Shown here in pieces: positions 1 to 5,911 of a stretch of 6,406 nt of DNA; position 1 is the first letter of the stretch; each line of letters opens with the position of its first letter. The position numbers and the translations under genes are program-made. A model generated the notes under the pieces. That model saw nothing but the letters and a program-made list of their open reading frames with translations. It was not told where the DNA came from and ran no database searches. Source of the stretch: Ectothiorhodospiraceae bacterium (GTDB taxonomy: Bacteria; Pseudomonadota; Gammaproteobacteria; Thiohalomonadales; Thiohalomonadaceae); the NCBI GenBank assembly GCA_007125455.1, contig SLDE01000075.1:1-6406 (forward strand), written 5' to 3'.

Positions 1-2
1 CC

Positions 3-2294
3 CAACGTATTGCTGATGAACTCCAAGTACGCCTGCCCCAGGTGGCGGCCGCCGTGGAGCTACTGGATGGCGGCGCGACCGTGCCCTTTGTTGCCCGATA
101 TCGCAAGGAGGCCACCGGCGGCCTGGACGATATACAGCTTCGCGCACTGGAGGAGCGGCTGGCTTATCTGCGTGAGTTGGAAGACCGTCGCGGGGCGGTG
201 CTGCGCTCTATCGAAGAGCAGGAGAAGCTCACGCCGGAATTGAAGGCGACGATCCTCGCCGCCGAGACCAAGACCCGCCTGGAGGACCTCTACCTGCCCT
301 ACAAGCCCAAGCGCCGTACCAAGGCGCAGATCGCCCGTGAGGCTGGCCTGGAGCCACTGGCACTGGCATTGTTGCAGGATCCTTCCCTCAACCCGGAAGA
401 GCAGGCACAGGGCTATCTCAACCCGGAGCAAGGGGTAGCGGACATTGCCGCTGCGCTGGAAGGGGCCAAGCAGATCCTGATGGAAAACTTCGCCGAGGAT
501 GCCGAGTTGGTGGGCAGCCTGCGTGATCATCTCTGGCAGAACGCCGTACTGGTCTCCACCGTGGTCACTGGCAAGGAGCAGGAAGGGGCCAAGTTTGCCG
601 ACTACTTCGAGTTCTCCGAGCTGCTGAACAAGATCCCCTCGCACCGCGCGCTGGCACTGTTTCGTGGGCGCAAGGAGGGGGTGCTCAATCTGGAGTTGCA
701 GTTGCCCGAGGACGCCGAACTGCCCCCCGGGCAGCCCGGTGTGGCCGAACGGATGATGAGCCGCCATCTAGGGATCAGCCAGCAGGGGCGGCCTGCCGAC
801 CGCTGGCTGGCCGAGGTGCTGCGCTGGGCCTGGCGGGTGAAGATCTTTACCCACCTGGATACCGATCTGAAGTCTCGCCTGCGTGAGGAGGCCGAGGAGG
901 AGGCCATCAAGGTCTTTGCCCATAACCTCAAGGACCTGTTGCTGGCTGCCCCGGCCGGGCCACGGGCCACTATCGGGCTGGATCCGGGGATCCGTACCGG
1001 CGTCAAGGTGGCCGTGGTAGATGCCACGGGTAAGTTGCTCGATACCGCTACCATCTACCCGCTGGCCCCCAAACACCAGTGGGATCAGTCGATCCAGACC
1101 CTGGCTGAATTGGCTCGCCGCCATCATGCTGATCTGGTAAGCATCGGTAATGGCACCGGCTCGCGCGAGATCGACAAGCTCGCCGGTGAGCTGCTCCAGC
1201 GCCACCCCGAACTCAAGCTGACTCGCATCATGGTCAGCGAGGCGGGGGCCTCGGTCTACTCCGCCTCGGAGTTTGCCTCGCGGGAGTTTCCCGAGCTGGA
1301 TGTCTCGCTGCGTGGGGCGGTTTCCATCGCCCGCCGCCTACAGGACCCGCTGGCTGAGCTGGTGAAGATCGACCCCAAGTCCATCGGGGTGGGGCAGTAC
1401 CAGCACGATGTCTCCCAGACCCGTCTGGCCCGTCAGCTTGATGCGGTGGTGGAGGACTGTGTAAACGCCGTGGGGGTGGATATCAACACCGCCTCGGCCC
1501 CGTTGTTGGCACGGGTGGCCGGGCTGAGTGCCAGCCTGGCGGAGAATATCGTCGCCCACCGGGATCAACATGGGGCGTTTCGTGATCGCCGCGAGATCCT
1601 TAAGGTGACCCGTTTGGGCGAGAAGGCCTTTGAGCAGTGTGCAGGGTTTCTGCGTGTGATGAACGGCGACAACCCCCTGGATGCCTCGGCGGTCCACCCC
1701 GAGGCCTATCCCGTAGTGGAGCGCATCCTTTCCCGTACGGGCCGGGACATCGGCAGCCTGATCGGTGATAGTCGCTTTTTGGGCAGCCTGGCGGCGAACG
1801 ACTTCACCGATGCGAGTTTTGGTGAGCCGACGGTGCGCGACATCATCCAGGAGCTGGACAAGCCTGGTCGTGATCCGCGTCCGGAGTTTCGTACCGCCGA
1901 GTTCCGTGAAGGGGTGGAGGAGCTTAAGGATCTGCAGATCGGGATGATCCTTGAAGGGGTGGTGACCAATGTCACTAACTTCGGTGCCTTTGTCGATATC
2001 GGTGTCCATCAGGACGGTTTGGTACACATCTCTGCGCTGTCCGATAAATTCGTCAAGGACCCCCGTGAGGTGGTGAAGGCGGGGGATGTGGTCAAGGTCA
2101 AGGTGATGGAGGTTGACATCCCGCGCAAGCGTATCGGGATGAGTATGCGCCTGAACGACGATCCGCGTGATGCCGATAGCCGCCCAGCCCGTGAGCCACG
2201 CAAACCCCGTCAGGGTAAGGGCGGGGGTCGGCAGGAGGCACCACCGAGCAATAATGTGATGGCTGCCGCACTCGCCGGGCTCAAGCGCAAGTAG
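3..2294 (+). CDS. tex: Tex, transcription accessory protein / S1 RNA-binding protein (5' end cut by window edge)
   Basis: Tex is a cytoplasmic nucleic-acid-binding protein linked to transcription and RNA metabolism; its exact role is not settled. The frame is open from base 3 (QRIADELQVR...), which matches residues just after the Tex start, so only about 6-10 residues are missing; the GTG at 42 is internal and not the start. From base 3 the product is 763 residues, against about 770 for E. coli Tex. Visible parts, numbered from base 3: an N-terminal helical Tex region with the signature VPFVARYRKEATGGLDD and, later, YLPYKPKRRTKAQIA; a YqgF/RNase H-like domain starting near residue 320 with GLDPGIRTG (Asp327); helix-hairpin-helix motifs near 490-547 (GVDINTASAPLLARVAGL); an S1 domain near 645-717 (GMILEGVVTNVTNFGAFVDIG); and a basic, probably disordered tail ending LAGLKRK. 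No frameshift is seen. It is followed by a promoter region, so the next gene is probably transcribed separately. Confidence 0.97.
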   Translation, partial: QRIADELQVRLPQVAAAVELLDGGATVPFVARYRKEATGGLDDIQLRALEERLAYLRELEDRRGAVLRSIEEQEKLTPELKATILAAETKTRLEDLYLPYKPKRRTKAQIAREAGLEPLALALLQDPSLNPEEQAQGYLNPEQGVADIAAALEGAKQILMENFAEDAELVGSLRDHLWQNAVLVSTVVTGKEQEGAKFADYFEFSELLNKIPSHRALALFRGRKEGVLNLELQLPEDAELPPGQPGVAERMMSRHLGISQQGRPADRWLAEVLRWAWRVKIFTHLDTDLKSRLREEAEEEAIKVFAHNLKDLLLAAPAGPRATIGLDPGIRTGVKVAVVDATGKLLDTATIYPLAPKHQWDQSIQTLAELARRHHADLVSIGNGTGSREIDKLAGELLQRHPELKLTRIMVSEAGASVYSASEFASREFPELDVSLRGAVSIARRLQDPLAELVKIDPKSIGVGQYQHDVSQTRLARQLDAVVEDCVNAVGVDINTASAPLLARVAGLSASLAENIVAHRDQHGAFRDRREILKVTRLGEKAFEQCAGFLRVMNGDNPLDASAVHPEAYPVVERILSRTGRDIGSLIGDSRFLGSLAANDFTDASFGEPTVRDIIQELDKPGRDPRPEFRTAEFREGVEELKDLQIGMILEGVVTNVTNFGAFVDIGVHQDGLVHISALSDKFVKDPREVVKAGDVVKVKVMEVDIPRKRIGMSMRLNDDPRDADSRPAREPRKPRQGKGGGRQEAPPSNNVMAAALAGLKRK

Positions 2295-2297
2295 GAG

Positions 2298-2312
2298 CGT
2301 TATACAATAACG
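2298..2312. repeat. Small perfect inverted repeat just after tex
   Basis: CGTTAT and ATAACG form 6-bp arms around a 3-nt loop (ACA), starting 3 bases after the tex stop codon. No T-run follows and the stem is AT-rich, so it would be at best a weak terminator or an mRNA 3'-end stem. It ends 4 bp before the CRP-like box and might instead be a protein-binding site. The symmetry is seen; the function is unknown. Confidence 0.3.
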
Positions 2313-2316
2313 ATCT

Positions 2317-2332
2317 TGTGAACAAAGTCACA
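2317..2332. promoter_or_regulatory. CRP/Vfr-type binding site, perfect core match
   Basis: The sequence reads TGTGA, six bases (ACAAAG), then TCACA, an exact match to the conserved halves of the cAMP receptor protein consensus. Its centre lies between 2324 and 2325. Relative to a start site about 2366-2367, predicted from the -10 element at 2354-2359, the centre is at about -41.5 to -42.5. That is the classical class II activator position, overlapping where a -35 would be, and no good -35 is present. Sequence and spacing are seen; CRP (or Vfr) activation of the YbaK/HDOD gene is inferred. Confidence 0.72.
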
Positions 2333-2351
2333 CAGATTCTGCTAAGCTGTA

Positions 2352-2362
2352 CCTATTCTTAA
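2352..2362 (+). promoter_or_regulatory. -10 promoter element for the YbaK/HDOD gene
   Basis: The run CCTATTCTTAA contains TATTCT (2354-2359), 4 of 6 to the sigma70 -10. The full stretch resembles the extended sigmaS-type -10 (CTATACTTAA) with one mismatch. There is no convincing -35 at 17 bp, which fits an activator-dependent or sigmaS promoter. Transcription would begin near 2366-2367, giving a leader of about 48 nt. Choice of sigma factor is inference. Confidence 0.5.
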
Positions 2363-2414
2363 TGATAGAGGCGAAGCCACCCAAAAGGGATTTGTCGATA
2401 TCCGGAGTAGTAGC

Positions 2415-3764
2415 ATGAACATTCCAGCGACTGTCAGAACCCACCTCGCCGATAGCGGCGGGCGTTTCAAGGGCCGTCAAACGGAAGTTGGCAAGAGTTT
2501 TGAAGAAACCCTTCAGCTGGCTGGCCTTGCGCTGGAGCAGGTGGTGCGACCGATCCTGCTACGCAGTGGCAAGCATGTGCTGATGGCGTTGATCCGTGCC
2601 GATCAACAGCTGGATCTGGAGCAGGTGAACCAGCTGTTCAAGCGCGAGTTCTCGCTGTGCAATACGGCGGAAAGCGTTGGCATCCTGCAGGGCTGCGATC
2701 CCCAGGCCTTGCCTGCGGTGGCGGCCCCGTTCGGGCTGCGCGCAATCATGGATACGGCGGTGGCCGAGATGGAGCAGGTCTACTTCGCCGTGGGCACCGC
2801 CGGTCTGTTCATCCAGGCCGATGCCGAGGCCTTCGCCCGCCTGCACAAAGACACCTGGACAGGCCACCGTATCGCCTTCGAGCATGGTCCACAGGGTCAG
2901 GAGGAGAGGGAAGGCATGCGCCGCAAGGTGCAGCAGCTCAATGACTTGCCCGCCATGCCCGGGATCGCCATGGAGTTGGTGCGCATCCGCAATAACCCCT
3001 ACGCCAACGCCAGCGAGTTGGCCGCAGTGATCGAGCAGGACCCCAGTCTCTCCGCCCAGTTGGTGCGCTATGCCACCTCGCCGTTGTACGCCTATCAGGG
3101 CAAGATCGAGTCGGTGGAGCAGGCGATCGTCCGTGTGCTGGGGATGGACTTTGTACAGGATATCGCCTTTGGGCTCTCCCTGGGCAAGGCCTTTAACAAT
3201 CCCAAGGATGGGCCGCTGGGTCTGCACAGCTTCTGGCGTCATGCGGTGTATGCCGCAAGCCTCACCCAGGCGCTGTGCAAGGCGATAGACTTCCAACGCC
3301 GTCCCTCGCTGGGGATGGCCTACCTGGCCGGCCTGCTGCACAACTTCGGTCTGCTGCTGCTTGGCCATCTGTTTCCTGAGCAGTTCAACCGGCTGAACCG
3401 CGCACGGGAGAAATACCCCGATGTGTCGTTGCTGCAACTGGAGCAGAAGCTGCTCGGGGTATGTCACACCGAGATGGGCCTGTGGTTGATGGACTCCTGG
3501 GACATGCCCCGCGAGATCGCCGTGGCGGTCTCTGCCCATCACAACCCGGATGAGGCGGGGGATTTTTCCACCTTTGCCAATCTGGTCTACATCGCCAATG
3601 CGCTACTGAAGCGCCATGGTATTGGTGAGAGCGATGTGATCGATATCCCTGAGGCGATGTTGGCTCGGGTCGGCTTGAGCTTTGAACAGCTGGAGTCGGC
3701 GCTGGGCACTGTGCTGGCCGATCAGGAAGGGCTGGACTTCATGGCCAGCAAGATGGCCTCCTGA
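2415..3764 (+). CDS. YbaK-like (aminoacyl-tRNA deacylase) / HDOD domain fusion protein
   Basis: A 449-residue soluble protein with two recognisable domains. Residues about 25-145 resemble the YbaK/ProXp editing fold: a strand pattern HVLMALIRADQQLDL, then the glycine/proline-rich turn GCDPQALPAVAAPFG, then the strand-loop MEQVYFAVGTAGLFIQ. The position where catalytic YbaK proteins usually carry lysine (VVKxLLL) reads VVRPILL here (Arg45), so tRNA deacylation is doubtful. Residues about 168-385 are an HDOD domain: LNDLPAMPGIAMEL, IEQDPSLSAQLVRYA, SFWRHAVYAA (His276), GLLHNFG (His309-Asn310) and SAHHNP (His375-His376). The usual HD pair is HN, as expected for an HDOD module without phosphohydrolase activity. 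The start ATG has GGAG at 2404-2407, 7 nt upstream. The gene has its own CRP-type promoter and faces amrB tail to tail, 42 bp away. HDOD proteins commonly act in signalling, motility or stress regulation; the specific role here is unknown. Confidence 0.9.
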   Translation: MNIPATVRTHLADSGGRFKGRQTEVGKSFEETLQLAGLALEQVVRPILLRSGKHVLMALIRADQQLDLEQVNQLFKREFSLCNTAESVGILQGCDPQALPAVAAPFGLRAIMDTAVAEMEQVYFAVGTAGLFIQADAEAFARLHKDTWTGHRIAFEHGPQGQEEREGMRRKVQQLNDLPAMPGIAMELVRIRNNPYANASELAAVIEQDPSLSAQLVRYATSPLYAYQGKIESVEQAIVRVLGMDFVQDIAFGLSLGKAFNNPKDGPLGLHSFWRHAVYAASLTQALCKAIDFQRRPSLGMAYLAGLLHNFGLLLLGHLFPEQFNRLNRAREKYPDVSLLQLEQKLLGVCHTEMGLWLMDSWDMPREIAVAVSAHHNPDEAGDFSTFANLVYIANALLKRHGIGESDVIDIPEAMLARVGLSFEQLESALGTVLADQEGLDFMASKMAS

Positions 3765-3806
3765 GATAGGGATGGGTTCGAGTCAAAGTGGCTTGCGCTT
3801 ACCACG

Positions 3807-4619
3807 TTACTGTTGTTCGGCAGCCGGTGGCTCGGTGAGGGCATAGGCCCCGTAGCCCACCACCCGATCCCGGCTGCCAGCGGTATCCCCTGAATTGCGC
3901 AGGTCCAGCAGCTCAACCGCCATCCCCCGCTGCCGTGCGAGCTGTAGCAGGCCCTTGAGCGGGTTACGCCCGCAGGCGTCCTCATAGCCCAGCGCTTCAC
4001 CATCAAGCCGCAGGATCGCCTCGCTGGAGGCCTGATCCCGTTGCTGTGCCGTGTGGTAGTCAAGGTAGTGGCTAAGATCGGTGCTTAGCAGGATCAGCGT
4101 CTCGTCGCCCCCCCAGAGGCCCTCCAATACTTCGGCAACCTCCTCGGCGCTGGCCTCGCCCACCACCAGCGGTACCAGCTGGAAGGACTCCAGCACCTGT
4201 TGCAGAAAGGGCAGCTGCACCTCCAGGCTGTGCTCCAGTGCATGCGCCTGATCCAGCTGGTGTACCTGGGGCAGGGGGCTGATCTGCCTGATGCTTTGTT
4301 GATCGAGTGGTACCGGCCCCAGCGGGGTGAGAAAGGCCGTGGCGCTGCTGATGGCCAGCCCGTGAAAGCCCATACGGTGGGCCGGACCCAGCAGGACCAC
4401 GCGGCGGATCTGCTGCCGCCACGGTTTGAGCAGGGCATAGGCGCTGGCCGCCACTGGGCCGGAGTAGGGGTAGCCCGCGTGGGGGACGATCAGCACCTTG
4501 GGGCGCTGTTGCGTGGCCCCATCGGCCTGCTGCAGCATTTCGTTGACCGCAGTGGCCAGCTCATTGGCCTGACTGGGATAAAACTGACCGGCGACCGCCG
4601 GTGAGCGCGGGTGGGACAT
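3807..4619 (-). CDS. amrB: AmmeMemoRadiSam system protein B (MEMO1 family)
   Basis: A 270-residue MEMO1-family protein, full length for the family and without a signal peptide or membrane segment, so cytoplasmic. The fold is related to extradiol dioxygenases, and in MEMO1 two histidines and a cysteine bind metal. The matching residues are present: His47 in VPHAGYPYSG, His81 in LLGPAHR, and Cys216 in YEDACGRNP; other family motifs are EHSLEVQLPFL (His130) and STDLSHY (His184). The N-terminal AVAGQFYP is also typical. The ATG at 4619 is preceded by AAGGAG (complement of 4627-4632), 7 nt upstream, supporting this start. It diverges from amrS over a 73-bp gap. In many genomes MEMO1, AMMECR1 and radical SAM proteins occur together, but the joint reaction is not known; no AMMECR1 domain is fused here or encoded nearby. 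The gene symbol follows common automated annotation. Confidence 0.94.
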   Translation of the reverse strand: MSHPRSPAVAGQFYPSQANELATAVNEMLQQADGATQQRPKVLIVPHAGYPYSGPVAASAYALLKPWRQQIRRVVLLGPAHRMGFHGLAISSATAFLTPLGPVPLDQQSIRQISPLPQVHQLDQAHALEHSLEVQLPFLQQVLESFQLVPLVVGEASAEEVAEVLEGLWGGDETLILLSTDLSHYLDYHTAQQRDQASSEAILRLDGEALGYEDACGRNPLKGLLQLARQRGMAVELLDLRNSGDTAGSRDRVVGYGAYALTEPPAAEQQ

Positions 4620-4643
4620 GCTGGCTCTCCTTGATGCTACGTC

Positions 4644-4666
4644 CTATAGTGTTAGGTGAACTATAG
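4644..4666. promoter_or_regulatory. Perfect inverted repeat in the amrB-amrS divergent promoter region (candidate operator)
   Basis: CTATAGT (4644-4650) and ACTATAG (4660-4666) are exact reverse complements separated by 9 bp. Each arm holds TATAGT, 5 of 6 to the -10 consensus: on the + strand at 4645-4650 (towards amrS) and on the - strand at 4665-4660 (towards amrB). It may be an operator for a dimeric regulator, or two face-to-face -10 elements whose transcripts would start within the repeat and overlap slightly. No good -35 was found for either direction. The symmetry is seen; regulation is inferred. Confidence 0.5.
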
Positions 4667-4675
4667 CGTATATGC

Positions 4676-4683
4676 AAGGGGGG
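4676..4683 (+). promoter_or_regulatory. Ribosome binding site for amrS
   Basis: AAGGGGGG ends 9 nt before the GTG at 4693, and a second possible site, GAGG at 4685-4688, lies 4 nt before it. Together they support this GTG over the in-frame GTG at 4741, which has only a weak upstream purine stretch. Confidence 0.5.
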
Positions 4684-4692
4684 TGAGGATCT

Positions 4693-5802
4693 GTGAGCCA
4701 TGCCGGGCATTTGAGTCGCTCCCGCTTGCCAGCGGGTAGTGTGGTCGAGACACAGCATTGGCACCCTCTGTCCAACGGTCGGGTGCAGTGCGACCTGTGC
4801 CCACGCTACTGCAAGCTGGCGGAGGGACAGCGTGGGCTGTGCTTTGTGCGCGGTAATCTTGAAGGTAAGGTGGTGCTGGCCAGCTATGGTCGCTCCAGTG
4901 GCTTTTGTATCGACCCGATAGAGAAAAAACCGCTCAACCACTTTCTCCCCGGCACCCCGGTACTCTCCTTCGGCACCGCCGGTTGCAACCTTTCCTGTAA
5001 GTTTTGCCAGAACTGGGACATCAGCAAGTCACGCGAGATCGACACCCTCGCCGATGCCGCCAGCCCGGAGCGGATCGCCGAGGTGGCCCGTGCCCAGGGC
5101 TGTCGCAGTGTCGCCTTTACCTATAACGACCCCATCGTCTTTCATGAGTATGCCATCGATGTGGCCCGTGCCTGTCGGGCACAGGGGATCAAGTCGGTGG
5201 CGGTCACCTCCGGCTACGTTTGCGAGGCTCCGCGGCGTGAGTTTTATCAGCACATGGACGCCGCCAACGTGGATCTGAAGGGCTTTACGGACGACTTCTA
5301 CCATAAGCTGGCTGGTGGTCACCTCAAGCCGGTGCTTGATACCCTGCTATACCTGCGCCATCAGACCGAGGTCTGGCTGGAGTTGACCACCTTGCTTATC
5401 CCCGGCTGGAACGATTCGGATGAGGAGATCGATGCGATGACCCGCTGGGTGGTACGAGAACTGGGCTCCCAGGTGCCGATGCACTTCACCGCCTTTCACC
5501 CGGACTGGAAGATGCGCGATGTGCCACCCACCCCGCTGGCGACCCTGCAACGGGCACGGCTGATCGCGATGAGAAATGGCGTTCACCACGCCTACACCGG
5601 CAATGTGCACGACAAGACCGGGCAAAGTACCTGGTGCCACCACTGCGGCCAGTTGCTGATCGAACGTGACGGGTACCGGTTAGGGCAATGGCAGCTGGAT
5701 CCCGAGGGGCGCTGTCGCTACTGTCACACCCCTTGCCCAGGGGTATTTGAGGCCGAGGCAGGCCACTGGGGCGAACGACGCCAGCCCATCCAGATGGGAT
5801 AA
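4693..5802 (+). CDS. amrS: AmmeMemoRadiSam system radical SAM enzyme
   Basis: A 369-residue radical SAM protein related to pyruvate formate-lyase activating enzymes. The 4Fe-4S/SAM motif is Cys98-x3-Cys102-x2-Cys105 (GCNLSCKFCQNW). Ahead of it lies the family's N-terminal cysteine cluster, Cys33, Cys36, Cys40 and Cys50 (CDLCPRYCKL...GLC), then the signature SSGFCIDPIEKKPLNHF. Further radical SAM barrel features are FTYNDP (about 142-147), ANVDLKGF (191-198) and LTTLLIPGWNDSDEE (231-245). The C-terminus has a zinc-ribbon-like set, WCHHCG (Cys315, Cys318) and CRYC (Cys341, Cys344), plus Cys348, found in the longer members. The substrate is unknown. GTG at 4693 is chosen for its ribosome binding site; the first ~20 residues are poorly conserved, so GTG 4741 is possible. 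It is transcribed away from amrB from a shared control region. Confidence 0.95.
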   Translation: MSHAGHLSRSRLPAGSVVETQHWHPLSNGRVQCDLCPRYCKLAEGQRGLCFVRGNLEGKVVLASYGRSSGFCIDPIEKKPLNHFLPGTPVLSFGTAGCNLSCKFCQNWDISKSREIDTLADAASPERIAEVARAQGCRSVAFTYNDPIVFHEYAIDVARACRAQGIKSVAVTSGYVCEAPRREFYQHMDAANVDLKGFTDDFYHKLAGGHLKPVLDTLLYLRHQTEVWLELTTLLIPGWNDSDEEIDAMTRWVVRELGSQVPMHFTAFHPDWKMRDVPPTPLATLQRARLIAMRNGVHHAYTGNVHDKTGQSTWCHHCGQLLIERDGYRLGQWQLDPEGRCRYCHTPCPGVFEAEAGHWGERRQPIQMG

Positions 5803-5838
5803 TCATCGGTACTGTGAAGCGGTACGCATATCGCCACT

Positions 5839-5854
5839 GTGCGCAACGGCGCGC
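5839..5854. repeat. GC-rich stem-loop between amrS and the GAF/GGDEF gene
   Basis: GTGCGC, loop AACG, GCGCGC gives a 6-bp stem with one G-T pair, 37 bp after the amrS stop. No T-run follows, so it is not a clear intrinsic terminator. It may end or stabilise the amrS transcript, or lie in the upstream part of the next promoter. Confidence 0.3.
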
Positions 5855-5861
5855 GATGGCG

Positions 5862-5867
5862 TAAAAT
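5862..5867 (+). promoter_or_regulatory. Candidate -10 element for the GAF/GGDEF gene
   Basis: TAAAAT matches 5 of 6 bases of the -10 consensus and would start transcription near 5874, about 38 nt before the chosen GTG start. The hexamer 17 bp upstream (GTGCGC) is a poor -35, so the promoter is weak, activator-dependent or misassigned. Confidence 0.35.
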
Positions 5868-5898
5868 GCCGACCACATTACGAATAGCCGATGTATAT

Positions 5899-5904
5899 AG
5901 GGAG
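5899..5904 (+). promoter_or_regulatory. Ribosome binding site deciding the GTG 5912 start
   Basis: AGGGAG lies 7 nt before GTG 5912. The alternative in-frame ATG at 5891 has no purine-rich site ahead of it, and would put seven extra residues before a well-formed signal sequence. This favours GTG. Confidence 0.6.
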
Positions 5905-5911
5905 TTTGGGG

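Noticed and set aside
10..243. 77-codon + strand frame at the left edge
   Set aside because: It overlaps the Tex frame, which is open from base 3 and matches the known Tex N-terminus; the other frame has no domain signal.
60..2027. Three long - strand open frames (60-767, 768-1205, 1338-2027) opposite tex
   Set aside because: The + strand is Tex over its whole length with all domains intact; the antisense products have no recognisable motifs and arise from codon bias.
2363..2414. Possible cyclic-di-GMP (GEMM) or mini-ykkC riboswitch in the HDOD leader
   Set aside because: The leader is too short for GEMM, lacks its conserved core, and the two hairpin loops (GAA, AAAA) do not match the ACGR loops of mini-ykkC.
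2559..3542. 327-codon open frame on the - strand inside the YbaK/HDOD gene
   Set aside because: It is the antisense shadow of a GC-rich gene; the product is rich in His, Gln and Leu with no domain pattern, while the + strand frame has clear HDOD motifs.
3765..3806. Bidirectional terminator in the convergent gap between the HDOD gene and amrB
   Set aside because: Only a GTGG/CCAC pairing (3788-3805 region) with a 10-nt loop was found and there is no T-run on either side; too weak to call.
5808..5841. Short direct repeats GGTAC (5808, 5821) and ACTGTG (5811, 5836) after amrS
   Set aside because: They are 5-6 bp, unevenly spaced and likely by chance; no array or attachment-site structure is evident.
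5891..5911. ATG 5891 as the start of the GAF/GGDEF protein
   Set aside because: It has no ribosome binding site, whereas GTG 5912 has AGGGAG at 7 nt and begins a proper signal peptide.
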